Assembly (NCBI GenBank): GCA_024655865.1
Contig: JANLFM010000032.1
Span: 1-12,579 of the forward strand
Direction of reading: 5' to 3'
Source of the DNA: Caldisericota bacterium
Lineage (GTDB): Bacteria > Caldisericota > JANLFM01
Length of the DNA stretch: 12,579 bases
Shown here piece by piece: positions 1 through 5,952 of the stretch. The translations under genes and the position numbers were made by a program. The notes under the pieces were generated by a model. The model was given only the letters and a program-made list of their open reading frames with translations, did not search any database and had not been told where the DNA came from. How positions within the stretch are numbered: the first letter of the stretch is position 1; each line of letters starts with the position of its first letter.

Positions 1-55
1 GAGGGTTTTCTGGAGATCTTTTGATCTTTGGAGCTATTGCCAATTTTCCAGGCAT
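1..55 (+). repeat. 55-bp terminal inverted repeat, left copy
   Basis: The first 55 bases are the exact reverse complement of the last 55 bases of the window (12525-12579). Identity stops abruptly at base 56. The repeat lies inside the coding frame of the truncated protein at each end. A shared length of exactly 55 equals a common de Bruijn assembly k-mer, so both ends may simply be one assembly-graph node; it may therefore mark a longer repeat outside the window rather than a biological terminal repeat. Confidence 0.9.
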
Positions 56-317
56 TTTGTCGGTAGGCTATTCCGATAGCCTCACAGATGCTATTTATTG
101 TATCTACTCTGGAGTTGTGCCCATATTAAAGATGTATCCTACGCACTATAGCCCCCTGACCCAGACCGATGGGACATATAACCGATACCAAAATTACATC
201 GAGAACAGTTATCACCCTGATTACTATCGAAGGCAAGGGATAAGACAATCACTCTATGAGGCAGGATATTATTTTGAAACTACAAATGTCTTTCGCTACG
301 CCTTTCCGGGATCATGA
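3..317 (+). CDS. C-terminal end of unknown protein (partial, left copy)
   Basis: I do not recognise this protein. The reading frame is open to the window edge; the TTG at 21 is only the first possible internal start, so the gene most likely begins outside. About 104 residues are visible, rich in Tyr, Asn and Gly, without a membrane segment. They run from a GFSGDLLIFGAIANFPG stretch to the ending NVFRYAFPGS. A paralogue with the same layout ends the window on the other strand (12251-12577). Conserved points in both are SVGYSDS, YSGVVPIL, HYSPLT.TDGT, NYIENSY and TTNVFR.AFP. The stop codon overlaps the start of the next gene (ATGA at 314-317), so the two are translationally coupled and this protein probably works with the beta-propeller lipoprotein. 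A secreted or pilin-like C-terminal domain is possible but unproven. Confidence 0.6.
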   Translation, partial: GFSGDLLIFGAIANFPGILSVGYSDSLTDAIYCIYSGVVPILKMYPTHYSPLTQTDGTYNRYQNYIENSYHPDYYRRQGIRQSLYEAGYYFETTNVFRYAFPGS

Positions 318-1699
318 AACGGATCATTCTTTTCCTCATATCCCTGGCGGTGGTAACCTCTGGATGCACGTCACCCGAACAGACCTGTCTTTATGGTTGC
401 TTTGGGGATGAAAGGCGCATCTCTTATGCCGATGTGTCTGGACTAACCAAGGGCGAAATTGAAGTAGCCTGGAAATACCAAAGGCTCGATCTTTTAGATG
501 AGACAATGACTGTAATGTATAACACCCCGGTGGTTGATGGAGACGTGCTTTACCTTGGTGGAAGAGGAGTCTATGCCGTATCTCTGAAAAACGGAGAAGA
601 GATCTGGCACAAAAGGTTCGACCAGTATTTGGACCCCCAAGCTGATGAAGTGCTCCACGATTGCAGGTATGCGCCGGTAGTATGTGGGGAGAAACTCTTT
701 GTGGTAGTTAATTATTATCCGGATAGCTGGAAAAGGCAGCGTCTCTTCGCTTTGGACAAAAGAACGGGTGAACTGCTCTGGCAGAGTAGAGAAATTGGAA
801 ATGATAAGGATCGCCCCTTTAGGGGCTCCATCTCCGGCTTTCCTGTGGTCATTGGGGATAAGCTCTACTTGCCGGCCTTAAACACCGACAAAACCTCACC
901 CTTTCATGAGGCGGGGGTCTGGGTTTTTGATGTCAATACAGGAAATGTCTTGGATAAGATATTCCTCGATGAGGATGAATACCACTATTATTTTCAACCA
1001 GCTTCTACTATGCTCGCCGCTGAAGGGGCCACTCTCTACGGAGTTGCAGACATTAGGAATATATCTTACCTGTTCTTGTATGACACGAATAGAAAGGAGA
1101 TCAAATTCAAAATGCCAATCTTTGATTTCCCCGGCTCCTGTTCAAGGATTGCCATAGGAGATGATGTGATCGCAGTCTGTATCATCAAAGAGGAATATCC
1201 CGAGCCTCCTGAGCTTTGTATAAAGGTCTATGATAAGCTTACCCAAAAGCTTCTATGGGAAAAGAGCTATAGAAAGCCCGAAGATTTGAGGATTCCCCCT
1301 TTCGCCTATTTAGCCCTTAATGGAGAAAAACTTTACACTGCCTCCTTCGACGGAAGATTCCTTTGCCTCCAGGCTCACTCAGGTGAGGAACTATGGAGCT
1401 ATTCCCCTCCCCTAAGGGAGATAGAAATCTCAACTGATTATGGGACGGTTGAAAGGAGTAAATCTTTTGCTGCCTCGGATATTTTTGCCACCAAAAATGT
1501 GGTCTACTTCAATGGTTGTTATGCAATTTATGCGTTTGATCCCAATTCGGGTCAATTGCTCTGGAAAAAAGATATCGAGGAAGGGAAAAGATTCATAAAC
1601 CTGAGGCCTATCGAAAAGGGCCTCATTGTACATTACACAACGCAAATTTGTGCCGGACCTCCTGAACCACCCTATTACGAGCTCTGGAGGGAGAAATAA
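314..1699 (+). CDS. PQQ-type beta-propeller lipoprotein (left copy)
   Basis: This 461-residue exported protein has a signal peptide (MKRIILFLISLAVV) with the lipid-attachment motif TSGC at Cys18. The rest is a chain of PQQ-like blades, each ending in a D..TG..LW signature. Clear ones are YAVSLKNGEEIW (Trp98), FALDKRTGELLW (Trp156), VFDVNTG (about 205), VYDKLTQKLLW (Trp315), LQAHSGEELW (Trp361) and YAFDPNSGQLLW (Trp417). This fits a seven- or eight-bladed propeller of the BamB/PQQ-repeat type. No dehydrogenase catalytic set is seen, so a binding or scaffold role at the cell surface is more likely than an enzyme. It starts inside the stop of the upstream gene. The SD is weak (GGGA), consistent with coupling. 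A paralogue lies at 10856-12247, well over half identical by eye. The substrate or partner is unknown. Confidence 0.85.
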   Translation: MKRIILFLISLAVVTSGCTSPEQTCLYGCFGDERRISYADVSGLTKGEIEVAWKYQRLDLLDETMTVMYNTPVVDGDVLYLGGRGVYAVSLKNGEEIWHKRFDQYLDPQADEVLHDCRYAPVVCGEKLFVVVNYYPDSWKRQRLFALDKRTGELLWQSREIGNDKDRPFRGSISGFPVVIGDKLYLPALNTDKTSPFHEAGVWVFDVNTGNVLDKIFLDEDEYHYYFQPASTMLAAEGATLYGVADIRNISYLFLYDTNRKEIKFKMPIFDFPGSCSRIAIGDDVIAVCIIKEEYPEPPELCIKVYDKLTQKLLWEKSYRKPEDLRIPPFAYLALNGEKLYTASFDGRFLCLQAHSGEELWSYSPPLREIEISTDYGTVERSKSFAASDIFATKNVVYFNGCYAIYAFDPNSGQLLWKKDIEEGKRFINLRPIEKGLIVHYTTQICAGPPEPPYYELWREK

Positions 1700-1812
1700 T
1701 GAAGAGCGTAAAAATGGTGTACACCATTCTATTTTCCCTTGAAAAGCATCCAGAGCATTGGTTATTCAGAAAGCTTCTCTCGATCAAATTGTGGAGCTCA
1801 CGAGGCTTTTAG
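1699..1812 (+). CDS. Possible 37-residue ORF coupled to beta-propeller gene
   Basis: The ATG at 1699 shares a base with the stop of the beta-propeller gene (TAATG). It is preceded, 7 bases earlier, by a strong GGAGGGAG site lying inside the codons for the final LWREK. The product would be MKSVKMVYTILFSLEKHP followed by EHWLFRKLLSIKLWSSRGF, basic and without known family. The same SD and TAATG junction is exact in the right-hand module, but there a single extra A breaks the frame after 14 codons. The conserved translation signals argue for a real ancestral gene. The perfect palindrome inside it and the broken twin argue that the conservation may be for an RNA or DNA element instead. Confidence 0.35.
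   Translation: MKSVKMVYTILFSLEKHPEHWLFRKLLSIKLWSSRGF
1713..1728 (+). terminator. Perfect palindrome after beta-propeller gene
   Basis: AATGGTGTACACCATT is a 16-bp perfect palindrome 14 bases after the stop of the beta-propeller gene, followed by the T-rich stretch CTATTTTCCCTT. The right-hand module keeps a shorter form (AATGG, six-base loop, CCATT). It could be a weak intrinsic terminator or a protein-binding site. The stem is not GC-rich, so termination is only tentative. Confidence 0.35.
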
Positions 1813-1838
1813 CTCCTCCGGGACGATAGTGGTGTGGT

Positions 1839-2137
1839 TTTAAGATCCTTGTCCTGATTACGGAAGAGATGAACAAGAGCAATAGCCAGAGGGCTTTGCC
1901 CAACTATTGTCTGAACAAGCAAGCTTCAGAGACCGGAGAAGAGAAGCGTGGACCAATGGCTCAGCCAGAGTAGGCGCTGGTTGTGACACAAAGGAATGGC
2001 ACATGATTCCTTATATTGCTTACAGCGCTTTGAAGAAATTGAAAAATATTTTGGAAAAAGTAGCACATTTTGGAGGCAAGTTCGTCTTTTAGATTGAGGG
2101 TGTATGCCAGAGGAAACACCTAAAATTGGAGGTGAAA
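1839..2137 (+). other. Gene-poor stretch with a nested hairpin
   Basis: I see no convincing gene here. Short open frames exist (for example at 1871-1972 and 1907-2092), but they lack a ribosome binding site and have no family-like features. A nested hairpin is present: GCGCTG (1974-1979), AAGGAAT (1991-1997), an 8-base loop, ATTCCTT (2006-2012) and CAGCGC (2023-2028). It could be a structured leader RNA or the remains of a mobile repeat. The end of the stretch carries the GGAGGTGA site (2128-2135) of the next gene. Confidence 0.4.
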
Positions 2138-2521
2138 ATGAAAAGGGAAGTTTTTAAAGGGCTGGTTGTGGTGGTATTGGTTTTTCTTGTGACAATGGGG
2201 CTTTTCCCAGGCGTGGTTCCCTCAAGTGCTTATTCTAATTCCGCTGCGGGCTCTGATTTACCACCTTCCCTGGAGGAGAATCTTAAGCTCCTGGAAGAAG
2301 GAATGGATATTCCAATGACAGCAGAACCGTCTTCAGTAGTAACGGATTGGAGCACCGAAGCACATTTAATCTATTCCAATGCAACTGTCACTACTCCTAC
2401 TACCCACTTCTTCGCCGGTGTTTACACTGCTAATTACTTCAAGGGGGTTTCCGCCAGTATTTTAGTTACCAATCCAGTTGTCTATACAACCACTGGACCT
2501 CAGCATGGGTGGGGCGTATGA
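2138..2521 (+). CDS. Secreted beta-sandwich-like protein, N-terminal fragment of broken gene
   Basis: The start is ATG 2138, placed by GGAGGTGA at 2128-2135; an in-frame TTG at 2126 lies under that site and is unlikely. The product begins with a clear signal peptide (MKREVFKGLVVVVLVFLVTM, ending near SSAYS). An acidic linker with SLEENLKLLEEGMD follows, then a Ser/Thr-rich region. The frame ends at TGA 2519-2521 after GPQHGWGV. Adding one G to the GGGG run at 2511-2514 would restore the text as GPQHGWGRMSGYTWLQTGW and join it to the next frame. Read that way, the protein is about 283 residues and runs to 2988. WLQTGW followed by FVQFRYYG resembles secreted glutamic-peptidase/neprosin or lectin-like beta sandwiches, but no catalytic residues can be assigned. 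Confidence 0.6.
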   Translation: MKREVFKGLVVVVLVFLVTMGLFPGVVPSSAYSNSAAGSDLPPSLEENLKLLEEGMDIPMTAEPSSVVTDWSTEAHLIYSNATVTTPTTHFFAGVYTANYFKGVSASILVTNPVVYTTTGPQHGWGV

Positions 2522-2988
2522 GTGGCTATACATGGCTTCAGACAGGATGGCTCAAAGAAGCAGGGGTAGGAGCGAAGCCGCGCGTTTTTGTTCAATTTAG
2601 ATATTATGGAGATACTCCGCAGACTTGGTTTTTTGATCAGTATCCCCTAACAATAGGCAGTTACTATGCTTTTCGTGTTTTTTACACAGGCACACCCTAT
2701 ATCTGGCGGGCATAAATTTACTACAATGGTAGCTGGATAACCCTCAAAGACGTATCTATTCAAAATGTTTCTTCCATTAGCCTCTGTTCTTTTGCCGAAT
2801 GCTACGCTGCAGATGAGACGGTAGAGGCTGGGCAGTTACCAAGGGGAATGAGTTTAAATGGCTCCATCTACAACGGTTCTAGCTGGAACACCTGGACCAG
2901 CACTTACTCCACAGTCCTAAAATGGGATCAGCCTCTTTACTGCGTGGTCCGCAATCCCTACTATAACATTGAGTATTGGGGACCATAA
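2509..2988 (+). pseudogene. Middle and C-terminal part of the broken secreted protein
   Basis: From the GTG at 2509 the frame runs MGRMSGYTWLQTGW to a TAA at 2713-2715, after FYTGTPYIWRA. The same frame then continues without interruption as IYYNGSWITLKDVSIQNVSS and ends in NPYYNIEYWGP at TAA 2986-2988. The composition (Tyr, Trp, Asn, Ser) is constant across the stop, so the TAA looks like a point mutation of a tyrosine codon in one long gene. Together with the frameshift near 2514 this makes two inactivating lesions. The final stop overlaps the ATG of the next lipoprotein (TAATG at 2986-2990), showing the two genes were once translationally coupled. A start at 2509 has no good SD, so an independent 68-residue protein is unlikely. 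Confidence 0.7.
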
Positions 2989-3542
2989 TGAGAGAAAAGG
3001 CCGTTATTAGGCAGGCGATCATCTGGCTCCTTTTAATATCGCTATTGCTCCTCCTTTCAAGCTGTTCAAGCTCTAAGCCCTCAGAGACTCCCCTTCCTCT
3101 GGGAGCTTGTACCGTAGCCTATCCTGTTCTGCTCGCCGAGGGCCTGGTGCGGGAAGACCTGGGCCTGGTTCTCACCGCTACTATCAACAAAGCCGAAGCC
3201 CAAGAAGGAGAGACCATCACCTGCCGGGTAAGCTTACGGAATATTGGGCCAGCAGTTGCCAGACTGGGTTGCCTCCATTCCTACCTTTTTGTCCTCACCC
3301 TGGTAGACGAAAAAGGCAATACTGTTTGGTCATCTATGCCGGATTTTATAATTGGAGGGCCTCAGGATGTTACGATCGAGGCAGGCAAAGAGTTGACTGC
3401 CAATTTCCAGGTTCCCCTGAGCCAAAGAGGCGAATATCAACTGGTAGCGGCAACCACGGCCAAAGCTCCTTATCCTCCGGATTCGCCAGGTTACTACGGT
3501 ATTAATGATCTCTCGGTAAGCTTAAAGATCAGGGTCAAATGA
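2988..3542 (+). CDS. Lipoprotein with BsuPI-like beta-sandwich domain
   Basis: The ATG at 2988 overlaps the stop of the broken secreted gene; an in-frame TTG at 2976 is less likely. The product has 184 residues. A hydrophobic segment (about 11-23) ends in the lipobox LSSC at Cys26, followed by a Ser/Pro linker. Residues about 45-184 look like an immunoglobulin-type fold: LTATINKAEAQEGETITCRV, LRNIGPAVARL, LTLVDEKGNTVWSSMPDF and the terminal FQVPLSQRGEYQLVA. The order of a LxxxDxxGxxVW strand, then a charged strand, then a GxYxL strand matches intracellular-proteinase-inhibitor BsuPI domains (Pfam BsuPI) and related CARDB-like modules. In lipoproteins these are usually binding domains rather than enzymes. 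Its target is unknown. Confidence 0.65.
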   Translation: MREKAVIRQAIIWLLLISLLLLLSSCSSSKPSETPLPLGACTVAYPVLLAEGLVREDLGLVLTATINKAEAQEGETITCRVSLRNIGPAVARLGCLHSYLFVLTLVDEKGNTVWSSMPDFIIGGPQDVTIEAGKELTANFQVPLSQRGEYQLVAATTAKAPYPPDSPGYYGINDLSVSLKIRVK

Positions 3543-3574
3543 CACGTAATATAAGGGGGAGCAGCTACTTCTTT

Positions 3575-3594
3575 AAAAGAAAGGGACAGGCTAC
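3575..3594 (+). repeat. REP-like GGGACAGGCTAC unit, copy 1
   Basis: AAAGGGACAGGCTAC lies between genes, next to a short AT palindrome (TTCTTT-A-AAAGAA, 3569-3581). A related string, GGGGGAGCAGCTACTT, lies just before it (3555-3570). Similar units occur at 4175-4195, 5851-5874 and, inverted, at 5931-5949, all intergenic. Confidence 0.45.
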
Positions 3595-3631
3595 AATGGT
3601 TTTGGGTCGGTGGCACTAATTACCATACAAT

Positions 3632-3760
3632 ATGCTCGTCATTTTAATGAACATTTTTTCTCCCTTCTTTGTTTATGCATTAAAGGGGAAGAAAGAGGCC
3701 CTTGAAGGAGGATTTGCAAGGCAGGAAAAGGTCAAAAGGAAACTGAAAGAAAAACAGTGA
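3632..3760 (+). CDS. Possible 42-residue basic membrane peptide
   Basis: This small open frame encodes MLVILMNIFSPFFVYALKGK and then a strongly charged tail ending KVKRKLKEKQ. The first 17 residues could span or insert in a membrane, and the tail is basic with coiled or amphipathic character. There is no clear ribosome binding site before the ATG. Its stop overlaps a GTG (3757) that could start a longer form of the next gene. It may be a real small gene or chance; I do not recognise it. Confidence 0.25.
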   Translation: MLVILMNIFSPFFVYALKGKKEALEGGFARQEKVKRKLKEKQ

Positions 3761-3786
3761 GAGTAAACTTTGAAGGGGGCGAGGAG

Positions 3787-4110
3787 ATGAAGATTAAAAG
3801 GCGGACCCTGGCAGGCATAGGGTTTGTAATTCTCTGTGCTCTTCTCTACTTATCAATTTGGCAGGCTGGGCTTCTACTTTGGATTTCTCCTCCACCTCTT
3901 GGCGAACACTCTGTGATTGTTTCTATTCAGCCTGTCCTAACAGCTCGTCCAACAACAGTGCTTGTGAGGTATGGCCTTCCCTGGTGGGCCTGGGCCGCAA
4001 TTGGAGCAGTGACATTGGCTTATTCAGGGGCAGTTGGTTGGTTTTTGGCTTCCCGGGGAGGAGTTTCCTCCAAGGGCGTTCCTGGAAAGCGATTTAGAGA
4101 AAGAATTTAA
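3787..4110 (+). CDS. Small two-helix membrane protein, unknown function
   Basis: The preferred start is ATG 3787, with the purine block GAAGGGGGCGAGGAG just before it; a GTG at 3757 would add ten unlikely residues (VNFEGGEE) that are encoded by that SD block. The product has 107 residues, with a basic start (MKIKRRT), a first hydrophobic helix at about 8-32, an external or linker stretch of about 30 residues (PPPLGEHSVIVSIQPVLTAR), a second helix at about 65-88 (WWAWAAIGAVTLAYSGAVGW) and a basic tail ending KRFRERI. No family is recognised. It sits between lipoprotein genes on the same strand, so it may belong to the same exported set. Confidence 0.55.
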   Translation: MKIKRRTLAGIGFVILCALLYLSIWQAGLLLWISPPPLGEHSVIVSIQPVLTARPTTVLVRYGLPWWAWAAIGAVTLAYSGAVGWFLASRGGVSSKGVPGKRFRERI

Positions 4111-4174
4111 TTTCACGGTTTAACCGAAAAAGTATAGATACGCGTGATACGCCCATAGACCTCAAAAAGGGCAT

Positions 4175-4195
4175 AAAAGGGGACGGGCTGTTTTT
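4175..4195 (+). repeat. REP-like unit, copy 2
   Basis: AAAAGGGGACGGGCTGTTTT lies between the membrane-protein gene and the next small ORF. It shares the A-tract, GGGGAC.GGCT core and T-tract of the other units at 3575-3594 and 5851-5874. The A/T flanks around a G/C core suggest a palindromic REP-type element or a small terminator. Confidence 0.45.
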
Positions 4196-4204
4196 GAAGA
4201 AGAT

Positions 4205-4393
4205 ATGAAAAAATTGCTCGCCCTTTTTGTGCTTTTGGGATTACAATATTGGCAAGGATTAATGGGGTTTCTACCAATTTCCATGTTTTATAACCCTGGC
4301 AGGGAACAAGTATGCGCGGTTCAATACAAGCGAGTTTTATCGCAAAAATTCGAATTAAAGTTGATCCCGCAGATGCTGGGAGAATGGAACTAA
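4205..4393 (+). CDS. Possible 62-residue exported peptide
   Basis: The frame begins with a signal-like stretch (MKKLLALFVLLGLQYWQGLM) and continues with a mixed sequence ending KLIPQMLGEWN. GAAGAAG just before the ATG is a poor ribosome binding site. No family is recognised and the composition after the first 20 residues is not distinctive. It is placed between the REP-like unit and the M16 gene. It could be a real short secreted protein, the remnant of a larger lipoprotein gene, or chance. Confidence 0.3.
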   Translation: MKKLLALFVLLGLQYWQGLMGFLPISMFYNPGREQVCAVQYKRVLSQKFELKLIPQMLGEWN

Positions 4394-4410
4394 TTTAGGG
4401 AAAACGGGAT

Positions 4411-4418
4411 GGAGGTGA
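4411..4418 (+). promoter_or_regulatory. Ribosome binding site deciding the M16 start
   Basis: GGAGGTGA lies inside the first codons of the ATG-4409 reading and 5 bases before TTG 4424. The same octamer precedes the gene starting at 2138. This favours TTG 4424 as the true start, giving a textbook MKKLLLALLVV signal peptide. Confidence 0.6.
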
Positions 4419-4423
4419 AGAGG

Positions 4424-5788
4424 TTGAAAAAATTATTATTGGCCCTGTTGGTAGTTCTCCTCCTTTGCGGTTGCACTAATACCCAGGTACTGCCCACTCC
4501 AGATTTTGGTAAAACTCAAGTCCTGGAAAACGGTTTGTGCATTCTCACTAAAGATTTTCCCGGGGAGGATACTCTCTTTCTCTCCGTGGCGGTGAGAGCG
4601 GGGTCCTGCTATGAACCCGAGGGTCTTTACGGCCTCAGCCATCTTTTGGAGCACGTCATCGGGCGGGGGATGATTGAAGACTGTATGGCGGAGTTAAAGG
4701 AAAGCAAGGAAGGTATGGACTGCAATGCCCACACTGGAATTCAGGAAGTGACCTATTACATCCGCTGTCATCCTGAGGACTACGAAAAAGCCCTGAATAT
4801 CCTCTATGAGAACCTGGCCAACCCCGATTTCTCCTATCTCAAAATGGAGAAGGAGCGCTGGGCCATGGAAGCGAAGAACGTCTCTTTTAATGCAGCAGGA
4901 GCTATTATTCATGAGTTCGAAAGGACGATTTTCCAGGATCATCCCTACGGCAACAACGCCCGGGGAATGGATCCCGGTCAGACTCCTTTTACGGAGTTAA
5001 AAGCCACGGAAGAAGTCCTGAGGGACTTTCATTCCCGCTTTTATACTGCGGAGAGGATGGTCCTTGTTCTCTGCGGCAAAGCTGATCCCGAGAAGGCTAA
5101 GGAGGTCTTCAGAAACGTCATAAAGGGGTCGGAGAAAGATACGGCTTTCCCGATCCCCAAGCTCACAGAGAAAAAGGAAATAGTAAAAACCTTTATGGAC
5201 CGCTACACCATAACCGTATATCCCACTCTGGGTACTCCCATAACTCCCACTTCCACATCTGAGATCGCTCCCTCCTACGCCGTTATAGGCTGGACCGGTT
5301 TTTCTCCTGAGGAGATTCCTGCCTTCCAGGCTTTAGGGGAAATTCTCCTTTCTCGCCTTTCTAAACTGAGGGCTGAGAAGGGAATGATTGGGGTCTCTTC
5401 CCAGATGGGATTCACGCCCGCTCAGAGCGCCGGAGTGGATTACCCCGGCATCCCGCTTTTCGAGGTTTGGCTGGCCCTTGATATAGGCAACCCTCTTCCC
5501 ATAAAGGACTTCATTCTGCAGGCGATAGGGGACTCGAAAGGACATATCACGGAAGAGAATCTGGCTCTTTCCAAGTTCAACTTGAAGGCCTCCCTTTTAA
5601 GCGCAAGCCAGAGCCCCAGCGCCTTCGCCTTAGGCCTTGCTCCCAACCTGCTACTTCCCGGATGTTCCAGCCTTGATGACCTCTGGAAAAGCTATGACCG
5701 CCTGACGGTAGCTGATTTAGAAAAGGCACTCTCTTTTCTTCAGGATGACTATGTGTTTATTCTTTACAAAGGCGCCTCTTATCATTAG
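4424..5788 (+). CDS. M16-family zinc metallopeptidase lipoprotein
   Basis: From TTG 4424 the product has 454 residues (ATG 4409 would give 459). The signal peptide ends in LCGC, with lipid on Cys17, so the enzyme is anchored at the membrane surface. The inverted zinc motif HLLEH is present (His73, Glu76, His77), and a third ligand candidate, Glu149, sits 72 residues later in ERWAMEAKN. This is the M16 (pitrilysin/insulinase/processing-peptidase) spacing. The second half, from about 200, is the M16_C domain, with SRLSKLRAEKGMIGVSS where active one-chain members usually have R...GLAYSV. The Arg is kept but the usual Tyr is replaced, which may alter substrate anchoring. Length fits a small M16B protein. 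It probably degrades or processes peptides outside the cytoplasm. The gene faces the beta-propeller lipoprotein gene at 5953 convergently. Confidence 0.9.
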   Translation: MKKLLLALLVVLLLCGCTNTQVLPTPDFGKTQVLENGLCILTKDFPGEDTLFLSVAVRAGSCYEPEGLYGLSHLLEHVIGRGMIEDCMAELKESKEGMDCNAHTGIQEVTYYIRCHPEDYEKALNILYENLANPDFSYLKMEKERWAMEAKNVSFNAAGAIIHEFERTIFQDHPYGNNARGMDPGQTPFTELKATEEVLRDFHSRFYTAERMVLVLCGKADPEKAKEVFRNVIKGSEKDTAFPIPKLTEKKEIVKTFMDRYTITVYPTLGTPITPTSTSEIAPSYAVIGWTGFSPEEIPAFQALGEILLSRLSKLRAEKGMIGVSSQMGFTPAQSAGVDYPGIPLFEVWLALDIGNPLPIKDFILQAIGDSKGHITEENLALSKFNLKASLLSASQSPSAFALGLAPNLLLPGCSSLDDLWKSYDRLTVADLEKALSFLQDDYVFILYKGASYH

Positions 5789-5798
5789 AAACTTGCAC

Positions 5799-5829
5799 CC
5801 GGGGTGCTCCTTTTACTTTCCTGTGCGGG
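5799..5829 (+). repeat. 31-bp exact inverted repeat, left copy (signal-peptide remnant)
   Basis: These 31 bases are the exact reverse complement of 7114-7144. There they encode the hydrophobic core and lipobox (SGVLLLLSCAG) of the opposite-strand lipoprotein. Here the same text reads on the + strand as PGVLLLLSCAGHII and a stop, in the frame of the M16 gene but after its TAG. It is a detached piece of a lipoprotein signal sequence. Confidence 0.85.
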
Positions 5830-5850
5830 GCACATAATCTAAAAAAAGTG

Positions 5851-5874
5851 AAAAAAGTGGACAGGTTGGTTTTT
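5851..5874 (+). repeat. REP-like unit, copy 3
   Basis: It consists of an A-tract, GTGGACAGGTTGG and a T-tract, the same pattern as copies 1 and 2 with GTGGACAGGTT in place of GGGGAC.GGCT. It forms the left arm of the convergent-gene inverted repeat. Confidence 0.45.
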
Positions 5875-5930
5875 CGAAAAAGTAATTCAAGCGAAAATAG
5901 TTAACAAAAATGAGGAATAAAAGGATAAAA

Positions 5931-5949
5931 GTAACCTGCCCACTTTTAC
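5931..5949 (-). repeat. REP-like unit, copy 4 (inverted)
   Basis: On the - strand it reads GTAAAAGTGGGCAGGTTAC, the inverted partner of copy 3. Confidence 0.45.
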
Positions 5950-5952
5950 TTT

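Larger units (their letters stand above)
1..1838 (+). repeat. Inward-facing duplicated module, left arm
   Basis: This arm carries, in order, the end of an unknown protein, a PQQ-type beta-propeller lipoprotein gene and a short downstream tail. The same three parts occur in the same order on the opposite strand at 10717-12579. Similarity ends near 1838, after a 24-bp exact match (1815-1838 against 10717-10740). The proteins are clearly paralogous but diverged, so this is an old duplication, while the outer edge and the downstream tail remain close to identical. Confidence 0.85.
1678..1838 (+). repeat. Highly conserved downstream tail of module (left copy)
   Basis: The tail matches 10717-10877 in reverse complement with only scattered substitutions and small indels. 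It contains exact runs of 30 bp (1678-1707 against 10848-10877), about 32 bp around AAAAGCATCCAGAGCATTGG, and 24 bp (1815-1838). The coding sequence before it is visibly less conserved. This is unusual for a 3' flank and suggests a functional DNA/RNA element, recent gene conversion, or a conserved short gene. Confidence 0.75.

Noticed and set aside
314-1699. PQQ-dependent dehydrogenase
   Set aside because: The proteins have PQQ-type blades but are short lipoproteins without visible cofactor-binding disulfide or catalytic residues; a binding role fits better.
1907-2092. 61-codon frame MSEQASFRDRRREAWTNG... with TTG-type start
   Set aside because: No ribosome binding site, no family-like pattern, and it overlaps the nested hairpin; treated as non-coding.
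3107-3505. 132-codon frame rich in Arg, Ser and Pro
   Set aside because: It is a shifted reading of the BsuPI-like lipoprotein gene with biased composition and no start signal.
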